Positions 13,767-19,060 of a stretch of 19,060 nt of DNA are shown here, piece after piece (the first letter of the stretch is position 1; the number at the start of each line of letters is the position of its first letter). The position numbers were made by a program, and so were the translations under genes. The notes beneath the pieces were generated by a model. That model saw only the letters and a list, made by a program, of their open reading frames with translations, made no database searches and had not been told where the DNA came from. Location of the stretch: positions 1 through 19,060 of the forward strand of contig DATMNI010000139.1 in the NCBI GenBank assembly GCA_035570275.1, written 5' to 3'. Source of the stretch: DATMNI01 sp035570275 (GTDB lineage: Bacteria; Acidobacteriota; Terriglobia; Bryobacterales; Bryobacteraceae).

Positions 13767-15596
13767 CTATTTCATCTCCTCCACAATCTGCTTGAGCTCA
13801 TCGGGCATGGCCGGAAGGGGCCGCTTCTCCAGCGCCATGCCGCCATCCGCCATGCCAACTTCAGCCCCCCGCCGCACCACGATGCTGTGCTTGCCCCACT
13901 CCGCGTCTTTGTTCGGGAAATCTTCGCGAAACTGCGCGCCGCGGCTTTCCTTTCGCAGCAAGGCCGCGCGCGTGATGGCCTCAGACACGTCCAGCATGTT
14001 CGCCAGATCCAGAGCCGTATGCCAGCCATTGTTGTACTGGCGGTGGCCTGCAGTCCCGGCGACGGCGGCTTTCGCCCGCAGTTGTGCGATCGCGTGCAGG
14101 GCTTGTTCCATTTCACCCTCGGTGCGCACAATGCCCACCAGGTCCTGCATGCGCTCCTGCAGTTCGTACTGGATCTGATACGGATTCTCGCCCGTGGGTC
14201 CGTGTTCGAAAGGCTCGAGCGCCGCGCCCGCGGCAGCTTGCACCTGCGTCTCGTCCACCAGGGCGGCGCCGTTGCGGCGGGCGAACTCGGCGGCGAACTG
14301 GCCGGCGCGCTTGCCGAACACCAGCAGGTCGGAAAGTGAATTGCCGCCCAGGCGGTTGGCTCCGTGCAGGCCGGCGGCGGCTTCGCCGGCGGCGTAGAGG
14401 CCGGGCACGGTGGACATTTGGGAATCGCCGTCCACGCGGATGCCGCCCATCATATAGTGCGTAGTGGGGCCCACTTCCATCGCCTCCTTCGTGATGTCGA
14501 TATCGGCAAGCTGCTTGAACTGGTGATACATGCTGGGCAGTTTACGCTGGATGTGTTCGGCGGCTTTCGGCAAATGCTGCTTGATCCAGGCGATGTCGAG
14601 ATAGACGCCGCCGTGCGGGCTGCCCCGGCCTGCCTTGACTTCCCGGTTGATGCAGCGCGCCACGTGATCGCGCGTAAGCAATTCCGGCGGGCGGCGCGCT
14701 TGTTTGTCGCCCTGCGTATAGCGCCAGCCTTCGTCCTCGGTGTCGGCGGTCTGCGCTTTGTAGAGATCGGGGATCTCGTCGAACATGAAGCGGCGCCCTT
14801 CGGAGTTTCGCAGCACTCCGCCTTCGCCACGCACGCCTTCCGTCACCAGGATACCGCGCACGCTGATGGGCCAGACCATGCCGGTAGGATGAAACTGCAC
14901 AAACTCCATGTCGAGCAGTTCGGCGCCCGCGCGGTAGGCCAGCGCCAGTCCGTCGCCGGTGTACTCCCAACTGTTGCTGGTGATCTTGAAGGCGCGGCCG
15001 ATGCCGCCGGTGGCGATTACCACGGCCTTTGCGGTCCACAGAATAAAGTGGCCCTTTTCGCGATCGTACCCGAAGGCGCCCGCGATCCGGCCGGAATCCA
15101 TCAGCAGACTGAGCACCGTGCATTCCATGTGCACTTCCATGCCGGTGTGGATGCCATGGTCCTGCAAAGTCCGGATCATCTCCAGCCCGGTACGGTCGCC
15201 AACATGGGCCAGGCGGGGATAGCGATGGCCGCCGAAGTTGCGCTGCAGGATGCGGCCGTCTTTGGTACGGTCGAAAAGCGCGCCCCAGGCCTCCAGCTCG
15301 CGCACGCGGTCGGGCGCTTCCTTGGCATGCAACTCGGCCATGCGCCAATTGTTGAGATACTGGCCGCCGCGCATGGTGTCGGCAAAATGCACCCGCCAGT
15401 TATCGCGGTCGTCCACATTGGCAAGCGCGGCTGCCACTCCGCCCTCGGCCATGACGGTATGCGCCTTGCCCAGAAGCGATTTACACACCACACCGACCTT
15501 GATGCCGGGCGAGGCCGCTTCAATGGCGGCGCGCAACCCTGCACCGCCCGCGCCGATTACCAGAACGTCGTAGGCGTACGTCTGGTATTCCGCCAT
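13767..15596 (-). CDS. sdhA: Succinate dehydrogenase flavoprotein subunit
   Basis: A 609-residue FAD subunit that oxidises succinate to fumarate. It has the dinucleotide-binding start DVLVIGAGGAGLRAAIEA (10-27), GKAHTVMAEGG with His46 as the expected covalent FAD site, VQFHPTG (233-239), the catalytic-arginine block EGVRGEGG (253-260), THYMMGG, and GANRLGGNSLSDLLVFGKRAG near the C-terminus. The start at 15596 is preferred because it gives MAEYQTYAYDVLVIG and forms a TAATG overlap with the anchor gene; the longer frame to 15800 is antisense-free extension through that gene and unconserved. It is the second gene of the operon. The gene order and overall form resemble the mycobacterial Sdh1 operon. 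Confidence 0.95.
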   Translation of the reverse strand: MAEYQTYAYDVLVIGAGGAGLRAAIEAASPGIKVGVVCKSLLGKAHTVMAEGGVAAALANVDDRDNWRVHFADTMRGGQYLNNWRMAELHAKEAPDRVRELEAWGALFDRTKDGRILQRNFGGHRYPRLAHVGDRTGLEMIRTLQDHGIHTGMEVHMECTVLSLLMDSGRIAGAFGYDREKGHFILWTAKAVVIATGGIGRAFKITSNSWEYTGDGLALAYRAGAELLDMEFVQFHPTGMVWPISVRGILVTEGVRGEGGVLRNSEGRRFMFDEIPDLYKAQTADTEDEGWRYTQGDKQARRPPELLTRDHVARCINREVKAGRGSPHGGVYLDIAWIKQHLPKAAEHIQRKLPSMYHQFKQLADIDITKEAMEVGPTTHYMMGGIRVDGDSQMSTVPGLYAAGEAAAGLHGANRLGGNSLSDLLVFGKRAGQFAAEFARRNGAALVDETQVQAAAGAALEPFEHGPTGENPYQIQYELQERMQDLVGIVRTEGEMEQALHAIAQLRAKAAVAGTAGHRQYNNGWHTALDLANMLDVSEAITRAALLRKESRGAQFREDFPNKDAEWGKHSIVVRRGAEVGMADGGMALEKRPLPAMPDELKQIVEEMK

Positions 15597-16405
15597 TAAA
15601 AGATTCTCCAGTCGGACCAGATGCCCAGCGCGCAGAGGCGCACGTAGATATCGGCGAAACCGACGGAGCAGAGACTGGCCCACGCCCACTTCTTGTGGTT
15701 TCCATTCAGGCAGGTAACGCAATTGTAGAGCTGGTGGCGGACGGGGTGCTCGGAGACGCGGTCGAAAACGCCGCCGATCAGGTGGCGGAACGCGTGGCAA
15801 CCGAAGACATAGCCGCCCAGGAGCACGACGTTGACCGTGAGAACCAGCGTGCCCACGCCGATGCCGAAGCCATTGGGAAACCAGAATGCCTTCCAGGCGT
15901 CGTAGACCAGGAATCCCCAGACCAGGTAGGAGAGCCGCAGAAAGTAGCGGTGGAAATTCTGCATGATCAGCGGAAAACTTTTTTCGCCGAGGTAGGTCTT
16001 GCGCGGCTCGCCGACGCTGCAGGCCGGCGGGTCTGCCCAGAACGATTTGTAGTAGGCGCCGCGGTAGTAGTAGCAGGTGAACCGGAAGAGGCCGGGGATC
16101 CAGAGAATGAAGAGCGCGGGAGAGAACGGCAGAAAGCCCGGATACCAGGAAGGCTTGGGGCCGAACCAGGCGTGCGGCGAGTCACCAAAGATTTCAGGGG
16201 AATAGAACGGAGAAATGTAGGGACCGTAGGTGTAGTTTTTATTCTGCCAGGCGGCCCAATTGGCGTAGACCAAAAATGTTCCCAGCCCAAGGAAAACCAG
16301 TAAAGGGGAAAGCCACCAGGTATCGCGCCGCGAGGTCTGGCCAAAGCTCCCGTTCTTCCAGACGAGATCGGGAGCCGCCGGTTCCGCTTTGACCTCAACG
16401 TCCAT
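15596..16405 (-). CDS. sdhC: Succinate dehydrogenase membrane anchor, mycobacterial Sdh1-like
   Basis: A 269-residue protein with about five membrane segments (near 31-50, 92-111, 153-175, 183-206, 240-262). It is longer than a classical SdhC and resembles the large anchors of mycobacterial Sdh1-type complexes, which also precede SdhA and SdhB. Clustered residues GCHAFRH (202-208) and NCVTCLNGNH (228-237) hold three cysteines and three histidines; the mycobacterial Sdh1 anchor is known to carry a membrane Rieske-type cluster, so these may be ligands here (inference). The ATG at 16405 is chosen because AGGAGGG lies 4 bases upstream; the frame extends to 16561 but there enters the inverted-repeat element. 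The stop overlaps the SdhA start by one base. Confidence 0.82.
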   Translation of the reverse strand: MDVEVKAEPAAPDLVWKNGSFGQTSRRDTWWLSPLLVFLGLGTFLVYANWAAWQNKNYTYGPYISPFYSPEIFGDSPHAWFGPKPSWYPGFLPFSPALFILWIPGLFRFTCYYYRGAYYKSFWADPPACSVGEPRKTYLGEKSFPLIMQNFHRYFLRLSYLVWGFLVYDAWKAFWFPNGFGIGVGTLVLTVNVVLLGGYVFGCHAFRHLIGGVFDRVSEHPVRHQLYNCVTCLNGNHKKWAWASLCSVGFADIYVRLCALGIWSDWRIF

Positions 16406-16429
16406 TTGCCCTCCTGCCGCTGGGATGCC

Positions 16430-16435
16430 AGTATA
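16430..16435 (-). promoter_or_regulatory. Possible -10 box of the sdh operon
   Basis: TATACT on the minus strand lies 24 bases upstream of the anchor ATG. No matching -35 box was found at the usual distance, so it is a weak candidate. Confidence 0.3.
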
Positions 16436-16472
16436 CACCATCCTGCGCAGGCGCCGCTGTTTGAACCGGGTG

Positions 16473-16685
16473 TACATTTCTGGGAGAAGGTGGGACAGAC
16501 CATCGTCTTTCGTGGTCTGTTGGGATGGGCGTTCCGCCCGCGAAACTTCATGAAAAACCACACCAGGCTCCGGAAGATTCCCGATGGGCGAGGTGGTTTT
16601 TCGACCCTGTCATGTCTCGCCAGACAGTCGCCTGACAGACGACAAAACCCGATCGTCTGTCCCACCTTGGCCCGACCAGAATGTA
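16473..16685. mobile_element. MITE-like inverted-repeat element, about 213 bp
   Basis: AAGGTGGGACAGAC at 16487-16500 is matched perfectly in inverted orientation by 16655-16668. The similarity continues outward imperfectly to TACATT (16473-16478) and AATGTA (16680-16685). Inside, GAAAAACCAC (16552-16561) and GTGGTTTTTC (16593-16602) form a second perfect 10-base inverted repeat. No transposase is encoded. It lies between the sdh operon and a small gene. It could be a non-autonomous mobile element or a long structured intergenic repeat; no clear target-site duplication was seen. Confidence 0.55.
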
Positions 16686-16696
16686 GAAACTCCGGC

Positions 16697-16715
16697 GGCG
16701 GATTGTTAGTCCGCC
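16697..16715. repeat. REP-like hairpin, copy 2
   Basis: GGCGGATT-GTT-AGTCCGCC forms an 8-base stem (9 with the flanking C-G pair) with one G-T wobble. It matches 7894-7912 at 16 of 19 positions. It lies 11 bases beyond the inverted-repeat element. Confidence 0.65.
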
Positions 16716-16778
16716 GGCGCGATGCGTAGCGAGCCAGCCCCAGGTTTACCAGTTGAAGCCGCGCGGGTCTCAGGCCCT

Positions 16779-17024
16779 TTAACCGGCGCTAGCCGCTATC
16801 ACGCGGACCACGCGTTCTGGCATCCGGCGTTCCGGAACCGGCCATGGATGTTCCAGTTGAATGGCGGTTTGCTCGGCGTGTCCGTCGCAATACGCCGCCA
16901 CCATCGAGCGTCCGCCCGATTCGCAGTCGATAGCTCCGGTGAACACGAACGTCGCCGCGTGCGGGCAACATTGCACCGTACACATCACGGTCTCTTTGCG
17001 AATCGCGGTAAATCTTGGAGTCAT
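16779..17024 (-). CDS. Small Cys/His-rich hypothetical protein, possibly zinc-binding
   Basis: An 81-residue protein of unknown function. The core has C15, C19, C20 and H22 (CTVQCCPH), C34 (IDCESGG) and C46, H49 (YCDGH), a pattern that fits a small treble-clef or zinc-ribbon fold. The C-terminal part, LEHPWPVPERRMPERVVRV, is proline- and arginine-rich. The start is uncertain: ATG 17024 gives 81 residues without a clear ribosome site, while ATG 16985 (68 residues, starting MCTVQCC) has AAAGAG six bases upstream. It is on the same strand as thrB but separated from it by a stem-loop, so it is probably transcribed separately. Confidence 0.55.
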   Translation of the reverse strand: MTPRFTAIRKETVMCTVQCCPHAATFVFTGAIDCESGGRSMVAAYCDGHAEQTAIQLEHPWPVPERRMPERVVRVIAASAG

Positions 17025-17077
17025 AGAGTAGGGCTATTGTAGCAATTCCGCCGGCCCGCTAACGGCGCCTCTGTTGT

Positions 17078-17103
17078 GAGCCAGGCATAGAGCCGCCTGG
17101 CTC
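17078..17103. terminator. Stem-loop after thrB, possible terminator
   Basis: GAGCCAGG (17078-17085) and CCTGGCTC (17096-17103) form a perfect 8-base stem with a 10-base loop, starting 6 bases after the thrB stop on the minus strand. There is no T-run following the stem on that strand, so it is not a classical rho-independent terminator; it could protect the 3' end of the message. Confidence 0.4.
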
Positions 17104-17109
17104 GAAAAC

Positions 17110-18042
17110 TCACGTCGCCCTCTCTTCGATCAGCTCAAACCCGTGCTCCGCGATGTTGGCGAACAAGGTCTCCGAATCGTGCCCGTGCAGACGGAAAATC
17201 TGGCGCACCAGGTCGCACACGCTTTCGTAGCCGCTCTCGAAGAAGACCAGGATCGACGGTCCGGCCCCCGACAATGCGCAGCCCAACAGGCCCGGCGCCC
17301 GCAGTTTCAGAATCTCGTGCAGACCGGGCACCAGCGGCTCGCGGTAGGGTTGGTGAAACCGGTCTTCCAGGGCCGCGGGGAAAGCCGAAACCGTCCCTGT
17401 GGCCAGCGCGGCAATCAGCAGCGACGCGCGCTGCACGTTAAATACGGCATCTTCGCGGCTGTAGCCCGAGGGCAGCACGGCGCGCGCTTTGGCAGTGGGC
17501 AGGTCGAAATCCGGCACCACCACCGCCAGGCCGAAGCGGCGCGGCATATCCAGCCGGATGGAACGCGTCACGCCGCCGGAATCGATGGCGCTGGCCACAA
17601 TCGACCCCAGGATGCAGGGAGCGACGTTGTCGGGATGCCCCTCCAGCCGCGCCGCCTCATCCAGGATACGCAACGGCTTCCAATGTAAATTCAATAACTG
17701 GTCGGCGATGATTACGCCGGTAGTCAGTGCCGCGGCGCTCGAACCCATGCCTTTGCCCAGCGGAATATCGTTCCGAATGTGGAGTTCCACCGGCGGCATG
17801 CTGGTGCTGAGGTTTCGTGCTACCGTCACCGCCGTCTGCCAGATCAGATTCTCCGGGCCCGTGGGGATGCTCTCCGCATCGCGGCCTTCCGCGCGGATCG
17901 CCAGTGTCTCGCTCTGCCGGAACCGGCACGTCAGATATACGCCCAACGCCAGACCCAACGCGTCAAACCCCGGACCCAGATTGGCGCTCGACGCCGGCAC
18001 CCGGACGGTGAACCAAGGCCTGGGTTCCGATGGAGGATGCAT
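17110..18042 (-). CDS. thrB: Homoserine kinase
   Basis: A 310-residue GHMP-family kinase that phosphorylates L-homoserine with ATP in threonine synthesis. Family marks are VRVPASSANLGPGFDALGLALG near the N-terminus, the ATP-binding loop PLGKGMGSSAAA (94-105), EGHPDNVAPCILGS in the middle and GCALSGAGPSILVFF near the C-terminus. The length is normal for ThrB. It follows frr on the same strand with a 37-base gap that includes a duplicated copy of the frr end, so it may be part of the pyrH-frr transcript. No other threonine genes are in the window. Confidence 0.92.
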   Translation of the reverse strand: MHPPSEPRPWFTVRVPASSANLGPGFDALGLALGVYLTCRFRQSETLAIRAEGRDAESIPTGPENLIWQTAVTVARNLSTSMPPVELHIRNDIPLGKGMGSSAAALTTGVIIADQLLNLHWKPLRILDEAARLEGHPDNVAPCILGSIVASAIDSGGVTRSIRLDMPRRFGLAVVVPDFDLPTAKARAVLPSGYSREDAVFNVQRASLLIAALATGTVSAFPAALEDRFHQPYREPLVPGLHEILKLRAPGLLGCALSGAGPSILVFFESGYESVCDLVRQIFRLHGHDSETLFANIAEHGFELIEERAT

Positions 18043-18060
18043 ACAGGAAGTTGTCGAATC

Positions 18061-18092
18061 TCGTTACTTGATCTCCGAGTTACTTAATCTCC
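18061..18092 (-). repeat. 16-bp tandem duplication covering the frr stop codon
   Basis: Plus-strand copies TCGTTACTTGATCTCC (18061-18076) and GAGTTACTTAATCTCC (18077-18092) match at 13 of 16 positions. The second contains the last codons and the TAA of frr; the first is an extra copy lying downstream of the gene. As the unit is 16 bases long, the extra stop is not in the frr frame. Confidence 0.7.
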
Positions 18093-18685
18093 AGGATATC
18101 CTTTTCCTTGGTTTTGGACGCCTGGTCGATCTTCTGCATGTAAGCGTCAGTCAGCTTCTGGTTGTCGTCCAGAGCTTTCTTTTCGTCGTCCTCGGCTAAT
18201 TTCTTGTCCTTGAGGAGCTTCTTGACGGCTTCGTTACCATCGCGGCGGATGCTCCTCACGGAGACGCGGTGGTGCTCCGCGATGGCGTGCAGTTTCTTCA
18301 CCAGTTCCTTGCGCCGCTCCTCGGTGAGCGGGGGAATCGGCAGCCGGATGACTTTTCCGTCGTTGGCCGGATTCAGCCCCAGATCGGACGCCCGGATGGA
18401 CCTTTCAATGGGCCCGATCTGCGAAACGTCCCATGGCTGGATGGTGATCAGGGCAGGCTCGGGAACGTGCAGGTTCGCCACCTGGTTCAGGGGCGTAGGC
18501 GTGCCGTAGTAGTCCACACGGATATGATCGAGGATCCCCAGGTTGGCGCGCCCGGTCCGGATGGACGCCATCTCGTGCTGCAAGTCGGAGACGGCCTTCT
18601 CCATGCGGGTCCTGACGTTTGCCTCGACCTCTTTGACTGAGTTGAATGCCGGTCCGCTGGGTGGTGCTGCGTTTTCTGCTTTCAT
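18080..18685 (-). CDS. frr: Ribosome-recycling factor
   Basis: A 201-residue ribosome-recycling factor, which splits post-termination ribosomes together with EF-G. Typical blocks are EMASIRTGRANLGILDHIRVDYYGTPTPL, NLHVPEPALITIQPWD, NDGKVIRLPIPPLTEERRKELVKKLH and VSVRSIRRDGNEAVKKL. It is about 15 residues longer than usual, from a poorly conserved N-terminal extension (MKAENAAPPSGPAFNS). The ATG has GGAG 8 bases upstream. It lies 18 bases after pyrH on the same strand, the common pyrH-frr arrangement. Confidence 0.95.
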   Translation of the reverse strand: MKAENAAPPSGPAFNSVKEVEANVRTRMEKAVSDLQHEMASIRTGRANLGILDHIRVDYYGTPTPLNQVANLHVPEPALITIQPWDVSQIGPIERSIRASDLGLNPANDGKVIRLPIPPLTEERRKELVKKLHAIAEHHRVSVRSIRRDGNEAVKKLLKDKKLAEDDEKKALDDNQKLTDAYMQKIDQASKTKEKDILEIK

Positions 18686-18703
18686 CGAGATTTCTCCGAA
18701 CGG

Positions 18704-19060
18704 CTAATGAATCACGGTGCCGACGGGTTCACCCATCGACATACGCATTATATTGCCTGTTGTGTTCAGATTGAAAACGATAATCGGCAGCTTATTGTCG
18801 CGGCACATGGCGATGGACGTGGCATCCATGACGCCCAGAGCCTTCGAAAGCACTTCCAGATAGGTGATTTCGGGGTACCGGACGGCCCCGTCGAACTTCA
18901 GCGGGTCCTTATCGTACACACCGTCCACGCGGGTGGCCTTAGCGATCACGTCGGCTTTGATTTCAAGCGCGCGCAACGTGGCCGCCGTGTCGGTGGAAAA
19001 ATATGGGTTGGAGGTGCCGGCCGCGAAAATCACGATGCGGCCCTTTTCCAGATGCCGGAT
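18704..19060 (-). CDS. pyrH: UMP kinase, C-terminal part (gene runs off the window)
   Basis: The last 118 residues of uridylate kinase, which converts UMP to UDP. The visible part has GRIVIFAAGTSNPYFSTDTAA, a diagnostic block of bacterial PyrH, then ALEIKADVIAKATRVDGVYDKDP, which belongs to the amino-acid-kinase fold, and an ending TTGNIMRMSMGEPVGTVIH. The usual GGTGNPYF is AGTSNPYF here. The 5' part lies beyond position 19060. It is immediately upstream of frr in the same direction. Confidence 0.93.
   Translation of the reverse strand: MRHLEKGRIVIFAAGTSNPYFSTDTAATLRALEIKADVIAKATRVDGVYDKDPLKFDGAVRYPEITYLEVLSKALGVMDATSIAMCRDNKLPIIVFNLNTTGNIMRMSMGEPVGTVIH

Noticed and set aside
13023..15599. 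Plus-strand open frames of 438 and 411 codons opposite sdhB and sdhA
   Set aside because: Both are shadows of highly conserved dehydrogenase subunits; no family motifs or ribosome sites of their own.
17078..17103. Classical rho-independent terminator
   Set aside because: The stem is good but no T-run follows on either strand, so only a possible stem-loop is reported.

Overview
The window looks like chromosomal DNA of an Acidobacteriota member, most likely of the Solibacter/Bryobacter kind. This is inferred from the high G+C content and from domain types that are strongly expanded in that group: a TIGR03435/DUF3738 domain fused to an M56 (BlaR1-type) membrane protease, a VWFA-related domain, and a GWxTD-like domain. 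No rRNA, tRNA or CRISPR array was seen.

Layout. (1) 1-247 is an upstream region with short repeats. (2) 248-2481 holds two translationally coupled FMN-dependent alpha-hydroxy-acid oxidase paralogues with Tat-like leaders; the second has lost the catalytic histidine. (3) 2514-7191 is a BlaI-type repressor with a palindromic operator, followed by two tandem M56 proteases. These share nearly the same membrane/protease half but carry different extracytoplasmic halves: VWFA-related plus GWxTD in the first, TIGR03435 in the second. The second copy is broken by an amber codon and a terminal frameshift. (4) 7333-11402 holds an exported cupin protein, a ROK sugar kinase, a leader-bearing GH130-family protein and an exported cyanophycinase-like (S51) protein. 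(5) 11437-12434 is a decayed or error-prone patch: a frameshifted DnaJ-type zinc-finger miniprotein, a BrnT/BrnA toxin-antitoxin pair with a frameshifted toxin, and a Walker-B fragment of an ABC ATPase. (6) 12487-16405 (minus strand) is a succinate dehydrogenase operon in the order membrane anchor, SdhA, SdhB, then a small helical protein. The anchor resembles the mycobacterial Sdh1 type and has clustered Cys/His residues. (7) 16473-16715 holds a MITE-like inverted-repeat element and a REP-like hairpin. (8) 16779-19060 (minus strand) holds a small Cys/His protein and the housekeeping run pyrH (partial), frr, thrB.

The most interesting material is the repressor plus two domain-swapped M56 sensors, which looks like a modular signalling locus that grew by tandem duplication; a scrap of the blaI 3' end marks the junction. 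Also notable are two gene ends (ROK kinase and frr) where the stop-codon region is tandemly duplicated, a 25-bp repeat shared by positions 125-149 and 9081-9105 in opposite orientation, and a hairpin shared by 7894-7912 and 16697-16715. Three separate genes between 7.1 and 12.0 kb each need exactly one extra base to restore a family-typical ending. That may be real decay or homopolymer errors in the assembly, so those pseudogene calls depend on read-level confirmation.
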